Origin: Halorarum halophilum
GTDB lineage: Archaea; Halobacteriota; Halobacteria; Halobacteriales; Haloferacaceae
Length of the DNA: 64,000 nucleotides
Assembly: GCF_013401515.1 (NCBI RefSeq)
Contig: NZ_CP058529.1
Location: 1,426,001 to 1,490,000, forward strand
Direction: 5' to 3'
The position numbers were made by a program, and so were the translations under genes. The notes below the pieces were generated by a model. The model worked only from the letters and a program-made list of their open reading frames with translations, had not been told where the DNA came from and searched no databases. Every line of letters begins with the position of its first letter. Position 1 is the first letter of the stretch. Shown in pieces: positions 1 to 8,900 of the stretch.

Positions 1-39
1 TGGACACGACCACTCAGTACCGGTGAGGGCTGCGCGAGC

Positions 40-306
40 TTATGGCGTCGGAATCACGTCGAGTGGTTCAACCGTGAGGTATTCGTTGCGTTCAATGGTG
101 ACTCGGGAGTTGCTGTAGTCGAATGACACTGTTCCCGAGCGACGAGTTGGCCCCTCGTCCTTGGGCGCGAAGATCTCGTTCAGCGCATCGGGGTTGACAG
201 CTTCGGTCAGCTGTGGGAGCGCCTCCGGCGCACACTCTTCGGCCGCACTCACCGCCGAAACGACTGCAACGTCCACCGGCTCGTCAGGGCCAATTTGATA
301 TCTCAT
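40..306 (-). CDS. HalOD1 output domain protein
   Basis: This 88-residue acidic protein matches the haloarchaeal HalOD1 output domain in layout. An N-terminal helix region (VAVVSAVSAAEECAPEALPQ) is followed by a 'NPDALNEIF' segment and a C-terminal beta portion (GTVSFDYSNSRVTIE). HalOD1 is a small domain, known from established annotation, found alone or behind receiver and PAS domains; its biochemical role is unclear. No signal peptide or membrane segment is visible. The start is supported by a TATA-like box about 26 bases upstream, consistent with a leaderless transcript. A second HalOD1 protein lies at 46023-46409. Confidence 0.8.
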   Translation of the reverse strand: MRYQIGPDEPVDVAVVSAVSAAEECAPEALPQLTEAVNPDALNEIFAPKDEGPTRRSGTVSFDYSNSRVTIERNEYLTVEPLDVIPTP

Positions 307-327
307 AGTGACTTGCTAGCACCCACC

Positions 328-337
328 ACATAATAAA
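328..337 (-). promoter_or_regulatory. TATA-like box of the HalOD1 gene
   Basis: On the minus strand the sequence reads gatttattat, centred about 26 bases upstream of the ATG at 306. That is the usual archaeal TATA-to-TSS distance, so transcription should begin at or next to the start codon (leaderless mRNA). Confidence 0.5.
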
Positions 338-768
338 TCCCCAGTTTTACTCATGGAATTATGTCCCGTGATGCGTTGCCGCACATTCCGTTGGGTGAGC
401 GTGAACGAGACAGCCGAAGAAGAACCGTCCGTTCGCAGACGCTACTGAACTATTCGATACAGTACGCTGCGAGAATTGCGGAGTACTGCAACAGCGTTCG
501 ATAGGGACGATATCGGGCGTAGAAAACCAGCAGATTAGCTATTTAATTGCGCCCGTCCGGCAAGGGTTCGAATATCGCGCGTACAGTCAGTACTGGCGCT
601 ACATTCTGGCTCGTTGGACGTCGCCCCCAAAAAACTATCCAGCGGAGGTCCGGCGGCGCCTCGTTGTCCACAGGGGCGAAACGCAAGCTTGGAAATCCAC
701 TTTCGCAGGTACAGGTACGGCTTGCCGCCGTGCAAACTAGCACCAGGTGGCGGCCTGTTCGTCTCAAT

Positions 769-1134
769 ATGCCCACCGACTCGACCGTACGTCTAGCGGC
801 GCTGGTCCGCAGGTACTACGACTGCATTGATGCTGCCGACTACAACGGCGTCTTCGAACTATTCGATGAGGAGATAACGTATCACCGGCCTGGCCAGCCA
901 CCCATCGAGGGGATCGAGGCTCTCCAAACCTTCTATCTCGAAGAACGCCCACTGGAACTAGGCGAACACACCATCGAGTCACTCGTCGTCGACAATGACA
1001 CCGTCGCCGTTCACGGCCGCTACGCCGGCGAGCAGGGCGGCGATACCGTCGACTTTGGGTGGGCTGACTTCCACACGTTTGACGACGACGTCATCGTCGA
1101 GCGTCATACCTACACTGACCGCGATACGATCTGA
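769..1134 (+). CDS. SnoaL-like / NTF2-like protein
   Basis: This 121-residue protein has the pattern of the SnoaL/NTF2 cone-shaped fold. An N-terminal helical segment (LAALVRRYYDCIDAADYNGV) precedes 'ELFDEEITYHRPG', then 'IEGIEALQTFY', then beta strands ending in 'HTFDDDVIVERHTYTDRD'. NTF2-like proteins act as small-molecule isomerases, hydrolases or binding proteins, and the sequence does not say which applies here. The frame stays open upstream to 547, but that extension is basic and unlike haloarchaeal protein; the ATG at 769 begins the domain directly. No operon partner is evident. Confidence 0.8.
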   Translation: MPTDSTVRLAALVRRYYDCIDAADYNGVFELFDEEITYHRPGQPPIEGIEALQTFYLEERPLELGEHTIESLVVDNDTVAVHGRYAGEQGGDTVDFGWADFHTFDDDVIVERHTYTDRDTI

Positions 1135-1172
1135 CAGGGGATACTGGCGTCTCCGCTTGAGAAGTTGGGAGG

Positions 1173-1343
1173 TCATGGACAGTGATTCAGATCAAGTTCC
1201 GTGAAATCGATAGCCGCGATGCTGTCGCCAACAACCCATGGAGAACTGCCACCGATCGTTCGTTCACCGCTCACATGCACTGCCAGCGATGACTCGTCAT
1301 AGTGATGGAACGCCGTCGAGAGCGCGTTCTGAAACACCTGCAT
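1173..1343 (-). CDS. Possible small protein or remnant, unknown
   Basis: A minus-strand reading frame ends at 1173 and may start at the ATG at 1343 (56 residues). The frame stays open further upstream to a stop near 1430. The product has reasonable haloarchaeal composition (for example ALSTAFHHYDESSLAVHVSG, and a C-terminal AAIDFTELDLNHCP). I do not recognise a family. It could be a short gene or the 3' end of a decayed larger one, since the open frame upstream of the ATG also looks partly protein-like. Confidence 0.25.
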   Translation of the reverse strand: MQVFQNALSTAFHHYDESSLAVHVSGERTIGGSSPWVVGDSIAAIDFTELDLNHCP

Positions 1344-1427
1344 GAGGTAATCCGCACTCCACGTATCGTGGATAACACTTCGGACTCCAAAGCAACGACA
1401 CCCAAAAATCGCGAGGCGGTGGCGCAG

Positions 1428-2165
1428 TTAACAGTCGTCGTCCGAGGACGTCGTCTCGCTGTCACCGCTCTCGGCGCTACTGTCTGGCGTCGACGTGGCC
1501 GTGTCAGTACTGTCGCTCTCGCCGTCATCTGCGGTCGGCGTCGAGGATTCCTCTGTGGCTGTCTGCTCCGCAGTCGCGGTCGGTTCCTCGGTCGAAGTCG
1601 GTTCCTCTGCAGTCGACGTGGGTTCCTCAGTCGACGTTTCTTCCTCGGTTGCCGTCGACTCCTCGTCAGTCGCAGTCGAGTCCTCAGTGTCGTCCCCGCC
1701 GGAGTCGCCGGTGCTAGACGAAGTCTCAGTCGAGGTCGAGGTTGAAACGGGCTGGTCGTTGGTGGTACAGACGTCGTTGCCGTCGGGGTCGAGCAGCGCG
1801 ACCACGTCGTTCCCATCATCGTTGAGCACGCCGCCGTCGTAGTCGAACGTCACATCGGCATCGTCGACGGGTTTGTACCCGGAGGCGACTTTGAGCTCTC
1901 CACCCGCCTCGATCGTCGTATCTTTGGGGAGCGCTCGTCGCTGATTTGTGCCATCGTTGCCGTACTCGAACGCCACTTCGTAGCCGGAAACGTCGACCTC
2001 ACTGTCGCCCGTGTTCCTGAAGACGACGTACTCCGCCTCGACGGCGACCTCCGCGCACTCGATGGACTTGTTGCTCTGGCCGAGGACCGTCGTTGCGCTT
2101 GCACCGACTGCGAGTGTGGTAGCGATACCTTTGAGAAACGTGCGTTTGGTGTGCGGCTTCGGCAC
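1428..2165 (-). CDS. Secreted lamin-tail-domain protein with S/T/E-rich tail
   Basis: This 245-residue exported protein probably starts at the GTG at 2165, giving a Tat-like signal (TKRTFLKGIATTLAVG; KR instead of RR). Residues about 35-130 fit a lamin-tail (LTD) beta-sandwich: 'AEYVVFRNTGDSEVDVSGYE', a 'DTTIEAGGELKVASG' stretch and 'NDDGNDVVALLDPDG'. The last 110 residues are low-complexity Ser/Thr/Glu/Asp with imperfect repeats of the type TSTEEPT, a likely O-glycosylated or spacer stalk. There is no C-terminal membrane anchor. Upstream frame extension to 2303 exists but is hydrophobic and unconvincing. It probably acts outside the cell, possibly in surface adhesion or nuclease-associated contexts as other LTD proteins do. 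Confidence 0.75.
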   Translation of the reverse strand: MPKPHTKRTFLKGIATTLAVGASATTVLGQSNKSIECAEVAVEAEYVVFRNTGDSEVDVSGYEVAFEYGNDGTNQRRALPKDTTIEAGGELKVASGYKPVDDADVTFDYDGGVLNDDGNDVVALLDPDGNDVCTTNDQPVSTSTSTETSSSTGDSGGDDTEDSTATDEESTATEEETSTEEPTSTAEEPTSTEEPTATAEQTATEESSTPTADDGESDSTDTATSTPDSSAESGDSETTSSDDDC

Positions 2166-2342
2166 GGAACAAAATATCCGGTCAAACGTCCATAAGTCTA
2201 TTTTCAGCGAGTTACATAGATTATCAGCAATCCACACTGAAACCCTCAATATTAACAATTTGTTTGTCTCGAACCCTTGGTAGTCCCTTTGGCCAGGTCC
2301 CATCTCTGGGACAGATTCCGTCGCTGCCAGCGAACACCCAGT

Positions 2343-2352
2343 AGATTAATAT
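2343..2352 (+). promoter_or_regulatory. TATA-like box of the phosphohexomutase gene
   Basis: The sequence agattaatat lies about 27 bases upstream of the ATG at 2375. It favours that ATG (leaderless transcript) over the GTG at 2366. Confidence 0.4.
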
Positions 2353-2374
2353 CGATCGTGCTGACGTGTCAGCA

Positions 2375-3697
2375 ATGTTTGGTACGAGCGGCATCCGCGG
2401 GCGATTCGGCGAGGCGGTCACGACCGAGCTCGCGCTCTCCATCGGCCACGCGCTTGGTGCCTGTGGCTACGAGACGATCGCCCTCGGTCGCGACGGTCGC
2501 GACACAGGGCAATTGTTGGCCGATGCGCTTGCGAGTGGCGCTCGTGAAGCCGGGATCGATGTGATTCGGCTTGGCCAGGTTGCGACGCCAACGCTTGCAC
2601 GGAGCGTAGGGTGGCACGATGCCGACGCAGGCGTGATCGTCACTGCGTCGCACAATCCACCAGCGGACAACGGCTTCAAATTCTGGACGCCAAGCGGCCA
2701 GGCGTTCGACGAGGGACAGCGCCAGCTACTCGAAGACGCGATTCGCGATGCGGCTGGATTGCCCGTTGCGTGGGATGAACTGGGTGACGCGGTGTGCATC
2801 GATGAGGCAGCCGACAGGCATCGTGACGTGCTGGTGGATGGTGGCGAGTCGCTCGCGGGGCTCAGCGTGGTCGTCGACGTAGGGAATGGCATGGGTGGGA
2901 CGACAGTGGAGGTTCTCCGGTCGCTCGGGGCAGACGTGCAGACGCTTAATGCCGATGTAGACGGCGGGTTCCCGGCCCGGCCGAGCGAACCGACCGCGAC
3001 GACCTGTACGACGTTGTGTTCGGTCGTCGCGGCGACGGATGCAGACATGGGGATCGCCCACGATGGCGATGCCGACCGGATGATGGCGGTCGACGAGACG
3101 GGGAGGTTCTTGGGTGGTGACGAGTTGCTGGCGCTCTTCGGGAGTGCGATGGTCGGCGAGGGCGATCGGGTGGCGGTGCCGGTGAATACGAGTTTGCTTG
3201 TCGCGGATGCCGTGGCGGAGCGGGGTGGCGAGATCGTCCGGACACGTGTCGGTGATGTCTACGTTGCGGAGGCGGCACGTGCAGACGACGTCGTGTTCGG
3301 CGGGGAGCCAAGCGGGGCATGGATTTGGCCCGGGGAGACCCTGTGTCCGGATGGGCCGCTTGCTGCACGTCGGCTCGCGGAGCTTGTAGTCGAGTCTGGG
3401 CCGCTCTCGGAGTTGGTGACTGCATACGATTCGTATCCGATTCAGCGTGCAGTGGTTGAGACGGACGCGAAAAAGCGCGTGATGGATGCTGTCGAGGGGA
3501 CGGTGCAGTCGAGCTACGAGGAGGTGACGACGCTCGACGGCGTGCGTGTTGCGCATTCTGATGGCTGGTTCCTGATCCGAGCGAGTGGGACCGAGCCGTT
3601 GGTTCGCGTGACCGCCGAGGCGCGATCCGCGGGTCGTGCGGCGGAGTTGTTGGGGAACGCGCGGGAGCTTGTCGCCGATGCGATGGACGGCGTCTGA
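2375..3697 (+). CDS. glmM: Phosphohexomutase (phosphoglucosamine/phosphomannomutase family)
   Basis: This is an alpha-D-phosphohexomutase that interconverts sugar 1- and 6-phosphates. All four family signatures are present: 'MFGTSGIRGRFG' at the N-terminus, the phosphoserine loop 'TASHNPP', the metal loop 'DGDADRM', the sugar-binding 'GEPSGAWIW', and the phosphate-binding 'IRASGTEPLVRV' near the C-terminus. The length of about 440 residues is normal. The exact substrate (GlcN, Man or Glc phosphate) cannot be told from sequence; GlmM-type proteins begin with this MFGTSGIRG. The product could supply UDP-GlcNAc for the glycan locus at 23.7-37.4 kb. I chose the ATG at 2375 over the in-frame GTG at 2366 because of the upstream TATA spacing. 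Confidence 0.9.
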   Translation: MFGTSGIRGRFGEAVTTELALSIGHALGACGYETIALGRDGRDTGQLLADALASGAREAGIDVIRLGQVATPTLARSVGWHDADAGVIVTASHNPPADNGFKFWTPSGQAFDEGQRQLLEDAIRDAAGLPVAWDELGDAVCIDEAADRHRDVLVDGGESLAGLSVVVDVGNGMGGTTVEVLRSLGADVQTLNADVDGGFPARPSEPTATTCTTLCSVVAATDADMGIAHDGDADRMMAVDETGRFLGGDELLALFGSAMVGEGDRVAVPVNTSLLVADAVAERGGEIVRTRVGDVYVAEAARADDVVFGGEPSGAWIWPGETLCPDGPLAARRLAELVVESGPLSELVTAYDSYPIQRAVVETDAKKRVMDAVEGTVQSSYEEVTTLDGVRVAHSDGWFLIRASGTEPLVRVTAEARSAGRAAELLGNARELVADAMDGV

Positions 3698-3747
3698 GGC
3701 CGCGGGTGTGTACTAGTTGGGTCACTCAGGGGTGGCACAACAGTATT

Positions 3748-3777
3748 GTATACCGACCCGTATACAGACTCGTATGA
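3748..3777 (+). promoter_or_regulatory. Candidate VapBC operator: three GTAT(AC) repeats at 12-bp spacing
   Basis: GTATAC at 3748-3753, GTATAC at 3760-3765 and GTATGA at 3772-3777 are spaced exactly 12 bases apart and run into the antitoxin start codon. Each of the first two is a palindromic hexamer. This fits cooperative binding by a ribbon-helix-helix type antitoxin and so autoregulation. That function is inferred. Confidence 0.45.
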
Positions 3778-3986
3778 GTAAAAGCATTCGAGTCACGGAC
3801 GATACCCATGAAGCGCTTGCCGCACTCAAAGGTGAGGACGAGACATTCGATGAGTTACTCTCTCGACTGGTCCGTGAACGGCGTGAGACTGTACGGAAGG
3901 GAGCAGGGCTCTGGAAAGGAACTGATGCCGCAGAGAAGGCACAGAAGGCACGGGAGGAGATGAAGCAGGACGTCGGTACCCGATGA
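3774..3986 (+). CDS. vapB: VapB-type antitoxin
   Basis: This 70-residue protein begins SKSIRVTDDTHEALAALK, typical of archaeal VapB/UPF0330 antitoxins. The start forms a short DNA-binding strand-helix-helix and is followed by 'DETFDELLSRLVRERRE'. A charged, helical C-terminus (GLWKGTDAAEKAQKAREEMK) should wrap the toxin. The start at 3774 lies within the repeat operator and gives the canonical N-terminus. Its stop overlaps the start of the PIN-domain toxin by 4 bases (ATGA), so the two are translated together. Confidence 0.85.
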   Translation: MSKSIRVTDDTHEALAALKGEDETFDELLSRLVRERRETVRKGAGLWKGTDAAEKAQKAREEMKQDVGTR

Positions 3987-4375
3987 CGCTGTATGACAGC
4001 AGCGTCCTCATCGACTATCTCGACGGGAATGAGAATGTCGTGACCTACGTCGAGTCGCACCTCGATGAACGCCCTGTCGCCCCGCCGCTTGTGTTGTTCG
4101 AGGTCTATCAGGGAGAGGTGTACAAATCGGGCCCGGCGGACTTCGACGCCGTCGACGACGCCTTACGGTGGCTGTCGGTCGTTGATGGGACTGATGGCGT
4201 TGCGCGCGCTGCCGGCGAGCTCCAGGCACACCTCCAACAAGACGGCGATCCGCTCACAGCTCGGGACGCGTTCATCGCTGGGGCCGCGATGGAACTCGGC
4301 GAACGGCTCGCCGTCACGGACGCCGATTTTGACGTTCCAGGGCTCACTGATGTCCTGGATGTTGATGTGCTGTAA
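3983..4375 (+). CDS. vapC: VapC-type PIN-domain ribonuclease toxin
   Basis: This 130-residue PIN-domain protein carries the acidic metal-binding residues expected of a VapC endoribonuclease: Asp5 in 'LYDSSVLIDYL', Glu40 in 'PPLVLFEVYQGE', Asp95 in 'LTARDAFIAG' and Asp113/Asp115 in 'LAVTDADF'. It should cleave RNA (often tRNA in this family) when not bound by VapB. It overlaps the antitoxin gene by 4 bases. All catalytic acids are intact, so the module looks active. Confidence 0.9.
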   Translation: MTLYDSSVLIDYLDGNENVVTYVESHLDERPVAPPLVLFEVYQGEVYKSGPADFDAVDDALRWLSVVDGTDGVARAAGELQAHLQQDGDPLTARDAFIAGAAMELGERLAVTDADFDVPGLTDVLDVDVL

Positions 4376-4477
4376 TTCCGTCACAAACACTGCGAGTACG
4401 TCCCCTGCCAGCGCAACTGCAAGTACACACACCGGCCAAACACGGCGGATGGAGTGGGGGGGCGGATTGTCGGTGGA

Positions 4478-4894
4478 CTACTCCTCGTCGTCCGCGGAGT
4501 CGTCGGCCGGGGAGCCGTACGTTCCCATCGGGTCGTCGAGGTCGATGCTGATGAGGTCCGCGTCCTCGTCCCACTCCGGCGCGTACTGAGTCGTGACGTC
4601 CGGGATGAGGTCGTACTCCCGGAGGAACGCCTTGGGAGCGATCGTCCCGCCGGAGTCGGTCTTGCTCACGGTGTAGGCGGCCTCGTCAGCGTCCGTGTCC
4701 GCGACCGGTTCGATCCCGACACGGTTGGTGTCCTCGTCGAAGTACATGACCGCCCCATCCATCCCGTCGAAGTACTCCTCGGTCACTGGTTGGTTCGCCC
4801 CGATGCTGCCCGACTTTCGGATGGAGATCATCGGGTCGGTGCCGGCCCTGCGCCCACGGCCGCGCCCTGAGTCGTCGAATTTTTCGAATCCCAT
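4478..4894 (-). CDS. Conserved-looking haloarchaeal protein of unknown function
   Basis: This 138-residue protein has an N-terminal basic Gly/Arg stretch (DDSGRGRGRRAGTDP). A predicted beta-rich centre follows (MISIRKSGSIGANQPVTEEY, GAVMYFDEDTNRVGIEPV), then a very acidic tail ending DDSADDEE. The composition and strong third-codon GC support coding on this strand. I do not recognise the family. The compact beta core after a basic arm could suit nucleic-acid binding, but this is a guess. It is monocistronic and points away from the PadR gene. Confidence 0.65.
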   Translation of the reverse strand: MGFEKFDDSGRGRGRRAGTDPMISIRKSGSIGANQPVTEEYFDGMDGAVMYFDEDTNRVGIEPVADTDADEAAYTVSKTDSGGTIAPKAFLREYDLIPDVTTQYAPEWDEDADLISIDLDDPMGTYGSPADDSADDEE

Positions 4895-5370
4895 TGTGAA
4901 CTCGTATTCTTCGTATTCACTTTTAACTATTGGCTACGTTAGCATTCTCTGTCAACGGTTAACCGTATATTACTCTGAATTTCCATGCCGAAATCATACG
5001 CGTCTCTCTGAATGAAGATATGACCCGATTATGGGTGTATGTTATAGTTCGACAGTTGTGAAGTCATTTTGTTTCTATCGCAAGGAGGTCACGAGGCTGG
5101 TTGGGACAGTACTATGGCACGCCAGCGGTTGCACAGTCAACGACGATGTACGGTGGCCCCAAAAGCCAGCAGCAGACATATCGCAGTGCGATCGAGCATG
5201 CGTCCTGCAGGCCCCAATTGGGAACATCCCCTGTCGGGAATGGTAGAAGCAATTAACGACAGCTTCTGTTCCGGACCATGGCTTCGAATATTTGCATTCC
5301 CTCACACATTTCTCACTCAGTTTACAGCGGGTTTATAGGTCAGATTGGAATAGGAGTACTCTGGAGGCAT
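4895..5370. other. Gene-poor spacer between divergent genes
   Basis: The 476 bases between the minus-strand gene ending its 5' side at 4894 and the PadR gene show no convincing reading frame. The left part is AT-rich and probably holds the promoter for the minus gene. The middle (about 5080-5250) is GC-richer and could be a decayed coding remnant. The right end holds the PadR promoter. Confidence 0.4.
5332..5337 (+). promoter_or_regulatory. TATA box of the PadR gene
   Basis: The hexamer tttata lies 34-39 bases upstream of the ATG at 5371, leaving a short leader. That leader carries a Shine-Dalgarno GGAGG at about 5364-5368 and an 8-bp palindrome GAGTACTC at 5354-5361, a possible repressor site. 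Confidence 0.45.
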
Positions 5371-5652
5371 ATGTTCGACCTTACCGGGTTCCAGCGCGAT
5401 CTGTTGGCCGTGAGTGCGGGCCTTGAGGAGCCCCACGGATTGGCCATCAAGGATGAGCTCGATCAGTACTACGAGAAAGAGATCCATCACGGTCGGCTGT
5501 ATCCCAATCTCGACACGCTCGTCGACAAGGCCCTCATCGAGAAAGGGGAACGTGATCGCCGGACGAACGTTTACACCGTGACCAAGCGCGGTCGACGTGA
5601 ACTCGCGGATCGGCGGGATTGGGAGGCCCAGTATCTCGACAGCATTCTGTAA
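5371..5652 (+). CDS. PadR-family transcriptional regulator
   Basis: This 93-residue winged-helix protein runs 'FDLTGFQRDLLAVSAGLEEP', then 'IKDELDQYYEKEIHHGRLYP', then 'NLDTLVDKALIEKGERDRRTN' and 'YTVTKRGRRELADR'. This is the usual haloarchaeal single-domain PadR-like layout. The recognition helix is the YPNLDTLVDK segment and the wing is the RDRRTNVYTVT hairpin. A perfect GGAGG lies 5 bases before the ATG at 5371, which decides the start. It should be a small dimeric DNA-binding repressor, possibly of its own gene. No ligand domain is present. Confidence 0.85.
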   Translation: MFDLTGFQRDLLAVSAGLEEPHGLAIKDELDQYYEKEIHHGRLYPNLDTLVDKALIEKGERDRRTNVYTVTKRGRRELADRRDWEAQYLDSIL

Positions 5653-5976
5653 ACTACCCTACTCGATGCCGCTAACGCGGCTCGCTCCGCTGAGGGTGGA
5701 GCTTACCGCCTATAGCAAGCTAACTCACCGTCGACTATTGGGCTGCGATCAGGGCCCTCGCTCGTCCCCGGGAGCGACGAGGTCGTCGTCGCGTCATTAG
5801 CTCACCTGACGACGCTGTCGGGCTGCCATCCCAGCCACGCCAGCGGTTCCCGTCTTCGAGGGACTATCAGTACACAAACCGCAAACATTCGCAGGGAACG
5901 GTTGTGTATTCTCACCCTGTTCGCCACATATCCGTTGACGTGTCTTTACCATCGCTCCCCCGCATCCTAGACAGTC
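5653..5976. other. Intergenic spacer
   Basis: The 324 bases hold no convincing gene. The left part (about 5755-5790) has an imperfect GC-rich inverted arrangement around CCCGGG that could end PadR transcription. The right part should contain the promoter of the large PAS regulator, but I see no clear TATA box. Confidence 0.35.
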
Positions 5977-8900
5977 ATGGCCCACGATTCTCCACCGGAT
6001 AACATCGCGACTGACACGACCGTCAGCGCTGAATCCACCCCCGAGCCCCTCAACCACGAGCACTTCTTCCGGAGTATACTCAAAACCGCACAGCTCGATA
6101 CGCTCATCCTTGACTCCGACGAGACGGTTGTCTTTGCCAGCGAGACGATGAGCGATGTTCTGGGGTATCCACCCGACGAACTCGTGGGGAGATCGGTCGA
6201 GGACTTCGTCATCGAATGGGACGTATCGACGCTCCGCTCCGCCGCCGAGGGAACCGACCGACTGGATGTACTGACACGACATGCCGCTGGTGGCGCGGTT
6301 CGCGTCCGTGCCGATCTGCGAGAATTCCAGGTCGGCGGTCACCAGCTGTATGCGGTGTTCGTTCGCGACTCCATCGATTCCGAGACGTACGAGCAGACGA
6401 TCGACCGCTATGAGGCGATCACTGGGATGACGGGGTATGGCGTCTATCAGTTGGATCGTGACGGCTACTTTCGGATGGTCAACGAGCCGATCATCGAGGC
6501 GCTTGGGTACTCGCGTGAGGACCTACTGGGCGAGCACGCGTCGATAGTCGTCGACACGGCTGATATCCCCGACTTTTTGACCGCCATCAAGACCCTGCTC
6601 GACGGCGACGACCAGATCGCGACCGTCGAGTTCGACGCACACACTGCCGCCGATGGGACGATCCCCTGCGAAGCGCGGCTTACCCTCCTCCGCTCGGATG
6701 GATCGATCCAGGGGACGGTCGGCATCGTTCGTGATATTTCAGATCGGAAGGAACGCGCCGAGGAACTCCGGCAGGAGCGGGGGTTGATCGAGCACGTCCT
6801 CGACACGAGCCCCGTGGGCATCGGGGTAATCACGCCCGACGGCGACATCGCCCGGGTGAACGATCGGGCCGAGCAGGTGCTCGGGCTGACCATGGAGGAG
6901 CTCTCGAGCCAGACCTTCGACGCGTCCCAGCGAAAACTCTACAACTCGGAGGGGAATCAAGTATCGCCTGCGGACTTGCTGAGCCAAGTGTTCGACGACT
7001 GCGAGCAGGTCATCGACACCGAATTCACCCTCGAACGACCGGACGGCGATCACGTCTGGGCCTCCATCAGCATCGCGCCGATGACGGATGCCGCCGGCGA
7101 CGTCGAGAAGGCAGCCATCATCGCCACCGATATCACCGATCGGAAGGAGCGCGAGGAGGCACTCCGCCAGGAGCGCGACGTCATCGAGCACATCCTCGAG
7201 ACCAGTCCGGTCGGCGTTGGCGTAATCACGCCCGACGGGAACATCTCCCGCGTCAATGACCAAGCCGAGGAGCTACTGGGGCTGACGATCGAAGAGATCA
7301 CGAACCAGACGCTCGACGTTTCTCAGCGCCGGTTTTACGGCGCCAGCGGACAGCAGGTGCAGCCCGAAGACCTGCTGAGTCGGGTGTTCGAGGATCGCGA
7401 GCGCGTGCTAAACTCCGAGTTCCGGCTGGAGCGTCCCGACGGCAAGCGCGTCTGGACCGCCCTCAGTATCGCCCCCATCGAGAACCCGGACGGCGACGTC
7501 GAGAAAGCGGTCGTCATCGCGACGGATATCTCCGACCGCAAGGAACGCGAAAAGCGGTTGCGCGAGAGCGAGGGCCGGCTCCGCCAGATCGCCGAAAACA
7601 TCAACAGCGCCATCTGGATGGCCGACGCGAACCTGAGCGAAGTCCTGTACATCAACCCCGCCTATGAGGACATCACCGGCCGTTCACGGGACTCCGTGTA
7701 CGACAACCTGATACATCACCTCGATGCTGTCCATCCACAGGATCAGCGTCGCGTCGAAACGGCGATGAAGGAGGTGACGGAGACGTCGCGCAACGCCGTC
7801 ACCGCAATCAGGTTTCAGGAGAAGTACCGTGTTGTCCAGCCTGATGGATCCATCCGGTGGGTTAACGGCTTCGCGTTCCCGCTGCAGAACGAGGACGGCG
7901 AGGTGTACCGGTTCGTCGGCGTCATCGACGACATCACCGAAGTGAAAGAACAGCAGCTCGAACTCGGCCACCAGCGTGACGAGCTCGAGACACTCAATCA
8001 GATCAATACCGTCATCCGCCGGGTCAACCAGGGGCTGGTCCAGGCGGCCACTCGAGCGGAGATCGAGAGCCAGGTCTGTGAAACGCTCGCTGCTGCAAAA
8101 CTGTATCATGCCGCGTGGATCGGCGAAGTCGATACTGGTCTCCGTGACGTCACGCCAACGACCGGCGACGGACTCAGCACCGATTCGTTCGGACGAGCGT
8201 TCGATATCGACACAGTTGACGCGATTTCGATGGCAGTCGAGTCGGGTGACATCCAACTCATCCGTGACGTCAGCAGACTCCCGTCTGGACTGCCCGGGCC
8301 TGAATCCAGTGACGACGGAGCGTTCGGGCGGGGGCAGCCGTCGGCTGCGGTGATCCCGCTCATCTACAAGGAGACGGTCTACGACGTGCTCGTCGCGTAC
8401 TCGTCACGCGCGAACGCGTTCAGCGTCCGGGAGCAGGCCGTGCTGTTCGAACTCGGCAAGACGATCGGGCTCGCAATCAACGCCGTCGAACGGAAGGAAG
8501 CGTTGGTCGCCGATACGGTCGTGGAGCTCGAATTCGGGTTCCACGATCCGACCGTGTTCTTCGTGACCGCATCAGCCGAACTCGACGCAGAGTTCGAGCT
8601 CGAAGGGATCACCTCGCAATCCGATGGCACGTATCTCCAGTATTTCACAGTCCCCGAGATCGCGCCTGAGCGTGTGCTGGACCTCGCCAGCGACGATCCC
8701 GGCATCGAGCACGCACGCGTCGTCAGTGTGCACGACGACGACGAGCAGGAGGGCGGCGCACTCTTCGAGTTCATCGTCGATGGCCCATCACTGGCAACCG
8801 CCCTGGCCGAGTACGGCGGCACGATCCAGACTGCCAGGTTCACCGAAGGACGGGGAACGATCGTCGCAGCGTTCCCCCAGACGGCCGACGTCAGAACCGT

